Positions 25,380 to 38,085 of a DNA stretch of 64,000 nt are shown one piece after another (position 1 is the stretch's first letter; the number at the start of each line of letters is the position of its first letter). The position numbers were made by a program, and so were the translations under genes. The notes beneath the pieces are model-generated. The model did not search any database. It was not told where the DNA came from and saw nothing but the letters and a program-made list of their open reading frames with translations. Source of the stretch: Eimeria necatrix (lineage: Eukaryota; Apicomplexa; Conoidasida; Eucoccidiorida; Eimeriidae); contig NW_013652025.1 of the NCBI RefSeq assembly GCF_000499385.1, positions 22,914-86,913 on the forward strand, read 5' to 3'.

Positions 25380-27574
25380 GTGGCTTCCGGGAACGGTAAG
25401 TCCTGAAGGCAGCTTCCAGTCGTCTTGCAATAAATAAAACCCCGAGATAAAAGCTGCCTACTGAGAAAGCCACGCCAAGGAAGAAAGTGATATACAGAGT
25501 CGGCGAGCAAGCAGCGACTTCGAACAGTATGCGCCTCGCCACAAGGATACCCAAAGCGATCTGGAAGGCTGAGCCGCTCAAAGGAAAAAAAGACTTGGAA
25601 GTAGTGAAATGAACTGGTGGATTCGAAGCAACAACTTTCCAGATGCAACAGCTGGTCGCCGTGAACAGAGATGAGGACACTGCGCTGCCGCGTGCCAGCT
25701 AGCTGCTGCTCGCACCAGTGAAGCAGGCAGCGACGGATTACGAAAAGTTGAGAGGAGCCAAAAAAATACGAGCACATGAGTACAGAAACAAAATTTCTTA
25801 TTTAAAACTCATAGAAAAGCTACAATAAGAGATTAGGAGTGCTCTTTTTTCGAGCTTTTCTCAGTGTCGACAGTGTCGATTGCTCAGCGGGAAGGCGCTG
25901 TGCGGAACAGTCTACTGCCAAGTTATCAGCGTCAGAGAAGCAAGCGCTTTGAGCTATTATTTCTGCTTACTATGCAATATATATCATAGGTTTGCTTGTA
26001 GATCGAGGAATCAGGGCACTAGTGGCCCTAGACGCGCCAGAGGCTAGCGTTAATACTTTGATTCTGGATGCAGAGTAGTTCGGAGGAGCTGCCTTCTTTT
26101 GTTTACTCTGCAGCGAATTACGTTCTCTTTTTAAAAAGGGAAATGGCTGGCTTGGTTGAGGAGTTCTGTAGGAGCACCTTGGTCCTCCGAACCATCGGTT
26201 ATTCCGAAGGTGTGTGGCTCACCGAGCGTCAGGTTCTTCAAACATTTTTTCTACTCTAATAGGAGAGGGAGTAAATAAGAAGTGTCTTGTTTCTGTGTAC
26301 CTCCCTCTTGGCATACACACAGATTGTAGCCCTGGGATACTCGGTTACTCCCTAGCCTCTAGAAACTTCCGGAAAGTGCTTCCTCTCCTGCCAGTCTTGC
26401 CTGTCTTTTAATATTAATTCTGGGAGACCTGTGTATCGTCAGTAAACTACAGGATATTTCTTCACTTCCAGGGGAGGGAGAGACTGGAGCAGATGTTCTG
26501 CCCAAGCAGTTCGTATTGCTCGGAAAATTTGCTGAAAGCATCTGGTTCTTATTCTCTTTCGCGGAGAAGGAATAGTGTTGTTCCTTTTACACTCCTGAGA
26601 GACCTGAGGAACCTCACCTGAACTGCGAAGGTCACGTTTGCCTTAATAGTGTTATAATTGTGTCCACCGAACTTGAACTCTTTGCACTCCAGTATAAAAT
26701 GTAGGTCTGGAACTGGAAAGGGTCGCGTGGGTACTAACGTTACAATCATATCTGGAGAAACAATTCAATTGATGTTTCACTACCTGGTGTATTCTCAGCT
26801 TAACCTCAACAAGCAATGGGTCATCAGTTCAGTAAATGTATGTTATGCGCGTGGAAAGTGCTCGCTGGTTTGCAGTACAGCCTTTGTTTCTGAGTTAGCT
26901 GCTCAAGTACTTCATCGTGATATAGAACTAGACCGCTGGACTTTCTCCCGTCCTTTGACAACTGTGGTAGAGGCAAAAGAGGCGTCGAATTAATCAATGT
27001 ACACCAACATCTTCCCCAACTCTGCCTACGCGTCTATTTCCGAATTCTTGTTAACTCGTTGCATTGGACTCATTTCAAGTTGGTGTTGCTTGTCTTGCCA
27101 TAAGAATGCCTGAAATGCGCAGAGCTGTGGGGAAAACACTAAACGGTTCCGTTCCAGACGATGCTATGTCCACCGCAGCGCAAAGATCCCACCAGCGTCT
27201 GCACATTCGCTACCTAGTATCAGCAGCATCTCCACTAACGACACGTCGCCACAGCTTTTAGCTGTGAGGGGTCACAGGGTTGCTTCCACCACGTTTTCCA
27301 CTTCAGAGTGATGTACGAGCATCCAAGTGCGCCCAACACAACAAACCGAGATAAAAAGCGGGAAACAAGTAAAATTTACTTCGTACACCTACACAGAGCA
27401 TAGAGCCCTTCCTTGCGATGAGAGCCTAATTTTATGTCCAAGCCTCAACGAAAAGCTGAACGCGCTAGGATAGTCGTGTAAGTCGATTTGTTCAATGTTT
27501 GGCAGTGTGAGCTGCCTAGACACCAGAAGTTGCATGGAAAGCGGAACTTTTGGTGCGTGATTCATTTCCCCCAT
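25380..27574 (-). CDS. Doubtful multi-exon membrane protein, weakly NEMP/TMEM194-like
   Basis: Only scattered exon candidates were found. The best is about 25570-25380, encoding IALGILVARRILFEVAACSP and a following hydrophobic segment ITFFLGVAFSVGSFYLGVLF, probably two transmembrane helices, ending at a CCAC|GTACGA donor. Upstream pieces that look coding are about 26730-26610 (KFGGHNYNTIKANVTFAVQ before GTGAGG) and 27574-27412 (EQIDLHDYPSAFSFSLRLGH). A loop-plus-helix pattern before RRL faintly recalls the nuclear-envelope family NEMP/TMEM194. I could not join the pieces or find the 3' end, which would have to lie within about 130 bp of the MIC5 start or inside it. Treat the span as provisional. 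Confidence 0.28.
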
Positions 27575-27734
27575 GCACCGATCTCAAGCAAAGTTATCCT
27601 ATTGGTTACCGGTCACCTGCCAAGTGCTCGTAAGTTGCTTCTTGATGTCCTTTGCACTGCCAATTGTCCTTGGAACAACTAGGGTTTACAGGTCCACAGC
27701 TTCAGAAGCAGCCAACAGACCACCGCAGCTCACG

Positions 27735-28953
27735 ATGTTCACCTTGATTTGCTTTTTGTTCTCTGTTCTTTCTCTGGCATTCATGAATGATGCGTTTGAC
27801 GTCGGCTTTACAAGCGAAATGCCCCACGTAAACACCTACGACAAGATGCCTCCGCGGGTAAGTCGTGTGACGAAATATAAGCCATAGTGGTGTTTTGCAG
27901 GCCCTAAACGGTTCCTGCGGGCGCCTTAGTGTCCTCCTATGAGCTGCAGTGCTTTTGATATTCCATGAATACGCGAGTGAATGCATTCCTGTACCTCTGA
28001 AATTCAGGCGCGGCAGATATTGTACTCGGAAGGAACACCAGGTCAGTTGCACTCCGGCTTTTGCCGGCGCTCCCCTTTGCTCTCTTCCACCTATTCTGTC
28101 GTCTAGAAGCTCACCTTGTTCGCTGTGTTGCTGTAGTCGTGCTTGTATCTATGTTACCAAGTACACGCATCCACACAAATCCTTGCTACATGCGCACAAC
28201 GACATTAGCTTCACAGTATACACATGAACATATTGTAACATGGACCGATTAAAAGAAATGCGGGAGAATTATCACAGCACCTTTCAGACATCATACCCAT
28301 AAATGAAGAGGGCAGCGTGGTGAACCTACCCATCTCCACGAATCCTTACGGCCAATGGGTGATCGTGAATGCTGCGACCGTGAAAATTTTGAATTTCGGT
28401 GGAAACCCTAAGAGGAATGTTTTGATAAACAACGCCACAGGGTAAGGCTCACTGCCGTTAATTTTGCGTTGTTTTGTCTCGTTTGGGCAGAAAAACGGTA
28501 TAAAAATTAAGAGGTACTAACCCAAATCTTATGACCTCTTCAGTCGCGTGGATGTCGAATATGATCCAGTCAGGTCCATTGGAAACCCAATTAAGGTGGG
28601 GCATGTTCCGGTGTGTTCTTGTGTTGCGGGTCAAAATGTCACTGACGCTACTCAACTTACCACTGCGTGCAAATACTATCGGGACCCTGTGCATGCACAC
28701 ATTCGAGCTGGCTCTTTGTTCATGTTTCGTCTGCTTCGATAAGCATACAGCTAAACTATATATTGCACCCACATGTACTGTTACATCATCTTCCTTCTTG
28801 TCATGCCTGCTGCTCTGGTGTCAATTGCTTTCCACCTGTCTTGGCTCCTCTTCCACGCCTCTCACTTAATGCTCTTAGGTTTTCGACAACTCGGGGACGC
28901 TGCACCTCAAGAAGCCCAATGACTACAGTGAACTCGCCACCAACAAGCCTTGA
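27735..28953 (+). CDS. Small secreted protein A, unknown family (paralogue of 33786-35638)
   Basis: Five exons join in phase: 27735-27857, 28008-28041, 28288-28441, 28544-28595 and 28879-28953, giving 145 residues. Residues 1-16 (MFTLICFLFSVLSLAF) form a clear signal peptide. There is no transmembrane segment, Cys framework or known domain in the rest. The mature part is probably beta-rich: VVNLPISTNPYGQWVIVNAA, then a short run to VDVEYDPVRSIGNP and VFDNSGTLHLKK. The gene 5 kb away on the other strand shares the NPYGQ block, the RV(D/E) segment and the VF(D/E)xS block. The exon phase into the DI(I/V) block is the same in both, so they are paralogues. I do not recognise the family. Secretion to a host-facing compartment is an inference from the signal peptide only. 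Confidence 0.72.
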
Positions 28954-29120
28954 AGCCCAAAGCCCGAATCCTGGACTGGAAAAATAAATCATTTTCCCTG
29001 AAGCATGCCCGTAAATAACAGGGCTCCTGCTTTCGGCACGAAACTGGCGTTCCTGCAGCTGAGAATAAGCGGCCGACACGAAACCCAAGGCAGCAACAGC
29101 TGCAGCAGCAGGATGCTGCG

Positions 29121-32100
29121 CTAAGCGGATGCGTCTTTCCTGGCGTTCACTGCTTGTTGAAGTGCATGCAGCACCAATCGCTGCTGCTTCGCAGCATCAG
29201 CGTCCAGCCACTGTTGTCGCCTGATGCTGCAGTACAGGAAACCCATCTTCTGCAGGTGCCTCGCCTTCAAGAGAGCGGCCCCCAATAGGTTCCCGGAGAG
29301 AGGGCAATAGCATCCCTCAGACAGCAAGTCCAGGCATATGTCACTCCGCTTGCTGCTGTCACAGCTGCTCCTATCTGTGTTGCCAGCGAGGTCCTCTTGC
29401 TGATGCAGCAGCAGCGACAAGGGTTCGTGAATATTCCTACGCGCAAGAGTTCTCATAATATTTTGCTCTGCATCACACTTAATCTGAAAGGTAGTACTGA
29501 GCCTTTAGGTGGAACGTGAGGAACAAATGCAGCTTAAGGCTAGGCCCAGAATTGCAATTATTTTGATGCACAAAGCCGCAGCCTAGATCCTAGATAGTCA
29601 CAACCGGCCAAAGTCCTCTTGCATCAGGCATCTTGTAATCTACTCACTCAGCTTTGAGGAGTGTGTCCACCATGTACGGTCCCACTTTGCGTGGCCCTTC
29701 TTCCTCAAACCCGATTAAACGATGAACTGCTCGAGTCAGAGCTTTGTGGTATGCCTGCAGAATCAAAAGCTGGCTGAGCTCCACAGTGTAAGCCCTAAAA
29801 TGCTTATGGCCAATGTCTGCATATCGAGGACAAACGTGGCAGCGCCAACTGCTAGGTGAGCTCCTATGACAGGGTTCACAGTTCGGCACTAAACATCACC
29901 TGAGGCTCTACTGCTTGAAACGGCTGTTGATGCGCCTCAATAAACAACTGCACCGACTGTGGAGCAGCAGAAAGAGCTTCTGAACACTGCAGCACAGCAG
30001 CAAGATTACCCTTCAATATTCCTGCGGCGCTGAAGTTCTTCAGCTGTCCTGGACCCCCAAACCCGTGATAGTTAGTCCTAATCCCTCTAGCCACAATGGG
30101 GCAAGCAAATCCGTGTTCAAACTAAAAAGCGGTCTCTAGGCTGCTCACAAACATGAGAAACTAAGGCTCCTGCACTGACTGGCGCTGGCTTGGCCAGAAC
30201 TAAGAATTACGCTCCCACGTTTTCTTGGAATTGCCGCCTGACCTCCATTAAAAATGTGAAAGCAATACGACGCAGTTGCGTGGCCCTGCAAATGCTGCTT
30301 TGCTCCCCCAATTGTATGTACGCCTCAAGCAACTTTAAAGAGGCAATTATATGCTGCAAACCGCACAGCAACTTGAGCCATGCCATGGTATGGATGGTAG
30401 GTAGCGAGCTGAGCGCGAATGCCGTAGCACAGACACCCAGCTAGCTAATTAACTCGCTAGCTAGCCGGTGAGGCAGCTCGCTAGGTCAAAGGAGTGGGGT
30501 AACCTGGGCACCTGTTTCGCCTGTCCAGAGAGGGCAATGCCGTCTAGCAGATTGACTAGCTGTTGACCAGTGAAGCCGCGCTGCACAAGCGGCTCCCCAC
30601 ACCCTTAACTGGCGACTCTCAACTCAAAACACCCACTGTTACACCTAGAGCTGGGGACTCCGAACTTGCACACCGCTAGCCAAAAGCCAAAGGAAGGGCC
30701 TCCTTTCCCCACTGCACACTTTTCCTCCTATTTTTGTCGTTTTTAAAAGCACATCAACCACGCTGCGATTGGCAATTACAAGACCTAGCATACAGCTAGC
30801 CATTAAGCGTGACTGCAAGTCACCTGAAGGGATAAGGCTTGGCTGAGGAGGGCTGTCAAGGTCTCGGGGTCGGCGGCTGCTGCTTTTGACGCCCCCAGTG
30901 TCCCCAGAGAAATTTCACATGGAGAGAGACTCCGGTGCCTCTCCTGCATAGCCACAGACACCATCCGGAGCAGCAAGATGCACCGATTGGGAACAGTGCA
31001 TCCCCGTGTTTCGAAGAAGATGGATGCTGAAGCTTGCTGGGTTAGAAGTAGCCACCCTGGAAAAGTTCCCCATGATCATCCCTTGTATGGCAAAATTAGC
31101 AGAAGCAGCGGCTCCAGATATTCTAAAAGCGCAGCCGATATCGATAATGAAACAAACAGCAACAGATCAACGTCAACACTTTAGAAAACAGCAATCCCCG
31201 TACCGCCAAGAGGCTGTTGATTGTTTGCCATGCTGCCTCATGCCTAACCCCCAGAAGACCGAGCGCCTCAGCGCATATCACGAGTTGCTGGTTTGTCATG
31301 GTGCTGCCTGCCCTGCAGCGCACGCACCTGAGCTTCATACGCCCGTCTGCAGCTCATCGCGCTGTGGTACCATAGGGAGGGCAACGCTAGTAGTGTTAGC
31401 TAGCCAGCTGAATTAGGGCTGAATTACGGCAGGTGATACTCCAAAACAAGGAGAGGCAAACGCCTCTGGAAAGCTGGTGTTGATCACCTCTCAATGCGGG
31501 CGCAGACTGCGCAAATGATGCCTGTTTCCCTGAGGCTGAGTTTCGCTGTTGCATGCAGCAGCAAACACAAACTTTGAGGCGAATATTCCTTGCGCACTCC
31601 TTCCCTCCTTTTCAAAAGTGCGAGCACATCCTCCTGCAGGGGCGCCCGCTGCTGCTGAGGCTGCTGCTGCTCCTGTTCCCGCTGCTGAACCACCCACCCA
31701 ATTCTCCTCATGATTTTTGTCTCTCGCTGCTTCAGCAGCGAGAGGGACAAAGCTAAGAGAGCAAGCCCCTGGCCGTCGAGCTGTTGCAGCTGCTGTTTTT
31801 GCCGCAGCCGCTTCAGCAGCAGCAGCAGTAGCCTCCAGGGCAGCAGCTGCAGCAACCCGTATTCGTACAAGCAGCAGACGAGGGACTTTGGAGTGGCCGT
31901 TGTAGCCCGCCGCTCCAGAGCCCACGCACAGACACGAGCCATCTTCAGGCTGAGCTTACTTAAGCTCCTGCTGTTGGTCCTGGTGTCACTTTTGCTGCTG
32001 TCAACTCGGCGGGCCTTGCTCTTTTGTTTTTGGTGAAGACTTTCGGCTGCCAGCCGGACAACTGGGCTGCTTGCCACCCCATCTTCTGCCGCGCGCGCTT

Positions 32101-33269
32101 CAACAACTTCAAGCTGCTGCTCCAACTCAGCTCGAGGATTAAAATGATACCTTTTGCAATGCACAAGCCCTAAACCCTGAGGCCTGCCATTAGACTTCAC
32201 TGTGCCTAGTACACATAATAGAGCTATCAGTGTCTGTTAATCCTAGGGCAGCGCTTACTTGCGAATGGAATATAAGACGCAGGCCGCATCGTATTCGTTA
32301 ACTTGTCCAGCATCGCGTAGCACGTGTTGCATTAATGCTGCTAAGTGCATGCGGTCAACATCAGCAGATGCAGCAGCAAAGCATCTCAAGCTGCTGCAAG
32401 CCTCCGCCACAGACATACTGCCCTTCTGCAACAGCAACAGGAAGTAGCCACAGCAGCAGAAACTGGAGGCAGCAAAAACCGAAGCACAAGGCACACGCCA
32501 GCAACAGCAAACCGTTGAAAGCTCTAAAATTTCGCTGCGAGTTCACTGATAGGGCAGTACGGCTAATTTAGCACGCTTCAGAATTTGAGAGATTTCAAGT
32601 GAAGAATCCACGGCATAAACTTGCCTTCGTATACCTCAGCATCTGCTTAAGAGAACATTTCCACAAAGGGTGGGTCCCGGGGAGCCGGAGTTTGCAGCAG
32701 CAGCGAACCAGCGCGTGCAGCTGCGGCGGCGATAACTCTCCCGTTGATTCTGCTAACTCTCCGGGCTTTGCTGCTGCTGCAGCTGTCAGTTCCTCAATGA
32801 GCTGCACCACGGCGGGGTGCTGCTGCAGTCGCAAGTAGGAGGCGCCGCGTATGGCAGCAAGCTGCTGCAAATGAAAGACCCTCAGTGACACCTTCACGGC
32901 GTTGCTGTTTGACTTCTCAATTTCATGCAGCAAAGACAGCAGCGCCTGCTGCTCAGCCCGCGCAGCATCTTGAGGCAGCAGCGACGCGACAGAAGCTACC
33001 CCAGTGCCAGGAGATGCAGCCGCTGTTGCTTGTGCTGCTGCGTGCAGCCAGCACCTGCTCCCTCGGCAGCTAGCTGTGTGACTAGCCCTGTGCAGATTCG
33101 AGAAGGAATGAACGTATCTTGTCGCGAAGTAAAGGAGATCGGCGTTTTTTGGCAAGCACCCTCCGCTGTAAACACAGCAGCCTGGACCCGCTAGTCTCTC
33201 TACAGCGGAGGGTGCTCTGTAGGCTCGTGTTAGCCGGAGAGCAGCAGCGGGCTGCTGAGTTCTGAGCAT
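29121..33269 (-). CDS. RAP-domain protein, probable mitochondrial RNA-binding factor
   Basis: The C-terminal exon (about 29489-29121) holds a RAP domain: NLLGAALLKARHLQKMGFLY, then RQQWLDADAAKQQRLVLHAL, preceded one exon earlier by GPRKVGPYMVDTLL. RAP proteins of apicomplexans and algae are organellar RNA-binding proteins, many acting on fragmented mitochondrial rRNAs. Upstream exons read as degenerate helical repeats (LCLLLHATAKLSLRETGIIC at about 31560; MTNQQLVICAEALGLLGVR near 31300; FTGQQLVNLLDGIALSGQAK near 30530). The start at ATG 33269 gives a basic, Arg/Ala-rich leader suited to mitochondrial import. Exon 1 is about 33269-32635; others lie near 32420-32257, 32150-31487, 31370-31150, 30950-30827, 30600-30510, 30400-30212, 30094-29899 and 29820-29650, with borders approximate. 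Gln and Leu runs come from CAG repeats. Confidence 0.75.
33157..33220. repeat. 16-bp inverted repeat inside RAP-gene exon 1
   Basis: AGCACCCTCCGCTGTA near 33158-33173 is matched in reverse complement by TACAGCGGAGGGTGCT near 33201-33216. It falls in the leader-coding part of the RAP gene. If the true start is downstream, it would instead be in the 5' leader. Confidence 0.5.
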
Positions 33270-33785
33270 TTGAACTGGCTGCTGGGCGTCCCGGAAAAAC
33301 TACATCAGGGACGCCTATGAAGCTGTGAGGACGAACATACGGCGGCGAGGCTGGACCCCCACGCCGGACTGAAGTTTATTGGGGCCGTTCTCGTTTGACC
33401 TTCATCTTAATCCCTCCTAATTAATAGAGAATAATGGCGCTAAGCAGATCACTGGAAGATTATGACAGTGACACCGGAAGTCCCGCACACCCTTGAGGGT
33501 CTGGTCTTGGGCGCTGTGGGATTCTCGGTAAATTCTTTGGAGCCTAGAGCTCCTGCAAGGGATATGCTTGCAAAAGATTAATTAATAAATGCTGAAATTT
33601 TGCAAAATCATGAGCCGAGATCCGCAACTGCATTCTTGTGGGGGCCATCGCAAGTGCATGGCGCTGTTGCTCTGTTTGCGCTTGAAACCACCTGAATCGC
33701 TGACGATCATCGATGTAACGTCAATATTTGCCATCAATATTATGCATTTTCATTTCACAGTGGAAGAAAGTTATTCGTTATGTTC

Positions 33786-35638
33786 TCAAACGTAGGAATA
33801 GTCCCTGTTTGGAGGTAGCCGAGCCGCCATGATAACTGCTGCAACAATGCCCTGTAAGGCTTCTTTTGCCTCCCTCTCTTCCCCTAAATTTTCTTCATGC
33901 TTGACAATGCTTCTTAACTGAGGCTGAGTTTTTGCAAGGGGCACTGGAGCCTGGATGTGCTCTCCGTCAGACCCTTTACTTGAATTTCCAGTGCTCGAGG
34001 TAGCCATCTGTGGAGCAGCAGCTCCTCCAGCGGCGTCCGAAGCTGTCTTCCTAGCAGAAGACTCGATTTTAGGGGCTGAAATGAGTTCCCTTTGCTTGAA
34101 AGAAACCACTGGAGCTTCAGACAGCAGTGTGCCTAGAGCAGAAATAGTTGAGTTGCTGGATTCAAATACGGGGGCTGTTCTTATTTACCTGCATTGTATA
34201 CCTGTATTTTACATACGCATTGACACAACGCGTGCAAATGCAAATTTAGCATAATGAGAGGCTGGTGTGAAGAGCAAATGCACTGACAATTAGCCTCTTG
34301 GAGCCGCCGAACGAGCTGGAGAGCTCGTACAACACAACCCCGTCTTGTGCAAGATTAGCCAAGAATGTCACTGCGGCAGCCCCTACCTGTACATTTGGAT
34401 AGTTCATAATTAAGTAAAATTACAAAAGCTGCAAAATTCCCTTTTTGTCTTGCTGTGTTCGGGGCTCCTCACATTTGTTAAACCGATGGCGTGATGAACT
34501 TCCACTAGCAGCCCCTCTGGGTTGAAGCTTTCCATGAGTTCCACTCGGTGATCTTTCCCGTTCTATTACGGGCAAAATAAATAGGTAAGTCTGTGGGGAA
34601 AAGAGTATAGAGGAGAGTCACCTCAAACACGAAGTCTGCAGCATCAGGGCGAAAACCCGTGTGTTGCATTATCTTTTTCTGCCTGTTTAAATAGTTTCAG
34701 ATATCAAGAGCGGACGACAAATATATTTATGAAGATAAAAGCGAACATTCTCTGTTGTTCTATAGGGTCTGCTGGTCGCGCAGGCCGGTAGTCAAGTGGC
34801 TCAGTGGAACCCTCGACTAGCGTGCCGGTGTTATCTTCAAGAAGAACTCGCGCATCTGGGCTTTTCTCCGTCTGAATAGTTAGTTAAAGTCAGCCACTCA
34901 ACTCTAGACTGCCGAAAAGAAGCTAGACGAACTGCCAGCCCTCCTGCTGTGCTTACGGAATACGAGATGCGCACTGGTAGCTCCTTTGCGTCGTTTATGA
35001 CTCTGGAAAGTTGCGAGCTAGCATATGAGGCGAAGGCATTGAAAATAGATTCTTAATCTTACGTTGTCATTGGATTCGTGCCGATATTCATCACCCAGCC
35101 CCCACCCCTCCTGTTTGCGCCGTGATAGCAGCCATGGAAATAACATGCCAAACGGAAACAGTACACGCCCACTTTATGTAAATCACTTGGCCGTAAGGGT
35201 TTGAACTATTCGGCACAACTGTCTTGCTGACGCTGTCCACAACAACAATATCTGCTTTTGTCAGATCTGCGAGGCCACAATACTTGAGTTTCTCCGTAAA
35301 GCGACAACTTGACACCTCACCGAATCCATAGTTGGGTCCTGTTTCGCCATGAAAAAGATTCTTTCCAAAGACACATATGTCTTGGCAAATGCAAAAAATA
35401 CATACAAAACGACTTAGATACATTTTGGGGATTGCCTTTGCCATTTATTCTGAGATTAGCTTGCGGTGCGCAGGCCGTTTACAGAACTGCCAAGACACCC
35501 GAAAGGAAAGCCAAAATCTGACTGTAGATCTTCATATGGTAATGGCAGGGATGCAGATTTGAAGTAACAGCGGGAAAAGCACATACTTGTTCCTATGATA
35601 TATGTTAGGAATAGAACAGTCAACAATAATCCAGACAT
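33786..35638 (-). CDS. Small secreted protein B, unknown family (paralogue of 27735-28953)
   Basis: Minus-strand exons: 35638 to about 35586 (MSGLLLTVLFLTYIIGT, a signal peptide, ending at a strong GTATGT donor), about 35375-35313 (VFGKNLFHGETGPNYGF), about 35243-35160 (DIVVVDSVSKTVVPNSSNPY then GQVIYIK), about 34686-34621 (KKIMQHTGFRPDAADFVFE), about 34567-34480 (NGKDHRVELMESFNPEGLL) and about 34176-33786. The last exon opens with VFESSNST, aligning with VFDNSGT of protein A. It then runs on for about 120 residues with Ala/Ser/Gly-rich sequence, absent from A, to a stop at 33786-33788. An upstream in-frame ATG exists at 35671. The last intron needs a weak donor (ATCG|GTTTAA) to keep phase, so that border is uncertain. 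Function unknown. Confidence 0.62.
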
Positions 35639-36820
35639 TGCTAGACGGAAAAGTGAAAACGAACGAAACATGTTCGAATAGATGTAGGGAGGGCCTGCTC
35701 TTCCGTCTACTCCTGAAAAAAACGTGCTGTAGAACTTCGGAAGGAAGTCTCTATGCTCTTTCGTGCGTAAGTATTGTGAACTTTCGGAAAATTAAGTATG
35801 GCCGGAGAAGCACGGGCCTGCAGCATGCTTTAAACTCTCCACTTTACGGCGTCAGCACACTACAGGGTCCTTCACCGCTGTCCTATGCTCAAAAATCTTC
35901 TTCTTCCCCATTTCATTCATTCTGTGTGCTGGCGGCAGTACCAGGCGTTGCATCCTGAGCACGCACTCTGCTGCTACTGTTCCTATGACTAACTGTCTTC
36001 CGCGTGGAAGTCCAGGTTCTGGCAAAGACTCAAATGCAAATGAGCAAAAAATGTGACCTACTCAAAGACGTACACAATCAGACGTTGATAAATGCTATTC
36101 GCGAAGCTGAAGCCTTCTCAGCTGTTATTGCCTCAGGTGGGTGAGTGCCAACGAACAATATGGAAGAATAGAATTTAGGCGCTGGCTAGATAGGAATACA
36201 TAAAATAAGCGAGCGGTAAATCAGGAATAAGACGGCGGGAGCAATGAATTTGCAAGGGAAAAAGAAAACACTACGGCGAGACACAGGTGATGGCCGATCT
36301 TGCTAACTTGCCGCGTCAAATGTTAGATCTATTTGTATAAAAGCATTTAATGTCCCTCGTTTCCAAGGTGTAATGAGCTGTTCATCGTTTTTGAATGTGC
36401 TAGGCTTGGTTTTCACAGTGTAGGGCTTGCGTGTGCGGAACCCGAGTATGTGATCGCAGTCTGCTGGAGGCTTCCAGCTGCCTCTACTTGCGTTGCTAAC
36501 TGCATTGCCCCAAAAACATGCGGTCCTTGCGTGAAGTACCACATAAACCCTAGACATTAAGTCCAAGCCTCCACTTTTCGCTCGAAATTGTAATTTCTGC
36601 AGCGGCGAAGGAGTTCGTGTTACTGGAGGCTCTGGCGGGCGAGAGAAGCGAAACTCCTGTGCGACTTGTCTTGCCCGAATATTGTCTTTCCTTCATTTCC
36701 AGCCTTCTGTCGGGGGGTATTCTTGTGATTCTGTGTCTTTGGAGCTGTGTCACCTTCGACGACGAAACGCAAACCCTGAACCGGGCGTGTCCAGTTGCGT
36801 GTTTTCCACGGCTCTCCGCA
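35639..36820. other. Intergenic interval between divergent genes
   Basis: Lies between the starts of secreted protein B (minus) and the auxilin/PTEN-like gene (plus), so it should contain both promoters. An open frame runs in from 36617 into the auxilin-like gene, but its first 68 codons look like 5' leader rather than protein. Confidence 0.45.
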
Positions 36821-38053
36821 ATGCTTGGCAAGGAGGAGCAGCTGAAGGGGTATGAAGAATGTGATCAAACGAAGAGCGCAACTACTTTTGTTCGGCTGAA
36901 AAAGGGAGTAGCTGCTGGCGTGATTGCAGAAGACGGTGAAGTACAGGCAGCAGAACCCGCAGAAGCAGCAGCAGCTGCACCTGTGGCTCCTGATGCAAAT
37001 GCTGCTGCAGTATGCCCAGGAGAAGCTGCAGCAGCAACAACACCAAAAGAAGATGAAGAAACTCCTGCAGGTGGAGCAGCAGCGTCCGGCGAAGAGGACA
37101 TTGCTGCTGCAGGGATCTCTCTCGCCCAACAACTTCAGCAGCTGCAGCAGCGGCTGTCCGCGATGCGTTGGGGTTCCTCTATACCGCTCAGCCACCCCCA
37201 ACAGCAGCAGCAGAAACAACAGCAGAGGCAGCAGGAGAATGCGGGGCATTCGAGTAGCTTGAGCTGCAACACCAACAGCAACACGGGCTCTGCTGCGGGC
37301 AGCGACAGCGGCTCTGAATCAGAGGCCGAGCCAGAAACTGTGGGAGGGATCCCGGCTGCTACATCACTAGGCAGCTTAGTTATGTCGCTCGCTGCATCAG
37401 CAGCAAATTCTGTGGCGGAGAAGATCGGGCAGTCGGCGCAGCAACTCTTCAGGCCTTCCGGTCAGCTATCACGGCTATGGGTTTAGGGTTCAGAAAGATT
37501 CGCGGTGTTTTTCGTGAATTATGGTGTACCAGACTTAGTTCTTTGAGAGAAATCTGCAGCTGAAGTATGCTTTGGTGGTGCATTAATTCTGCCTTCGTTA
37601 GCTGGTTTTTTCCATTGCTTGTACTCAACGTTTCACCTTTACATTTTCTTTTGTTTGTTTCGTTGCTCAGGTCTTTTTGAAGTAGATGAGAGGGTTTACT
37701 TATGCGATAGGGGCGACAGCTCATCTGCCCTTTCCGCCCTCATCCCTTCATACATGGACTTATCGCATCCTTTCAGTTACTTACTGATTAATATGTCTGA
37801 TAAGAGATACGCAATGGCAAGACCTTGCCCCGCTCCACCCAATGCAGAGTTTCCTGCGGCAGCAGCACCAGCGTCCGCTGCTGCTGCCGCTGCTGCTGCT
37901 ACTACTGTGGATATCACAACTCCCCGCAGCGCCTCCACAGCGACTAGCAGCGAGGTTGGAAGTCCACGGCACCACCGCCAGCAGCAACATCAGCAGCAAG
38001 CAGCACTGGCGTATCCGGTGTCTGAGGGTCCCGCTTCAGGATCACGAGCGGAC

Positions 38054-38085
<32 letters not shown>

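Noticed and set aside
31006..31416. 136-codon plus-strand frame
   Set aside because: Lies opposite RAP-gene exon sequence (MTNQQLVICAEALGLLG), which is the better coding reading.
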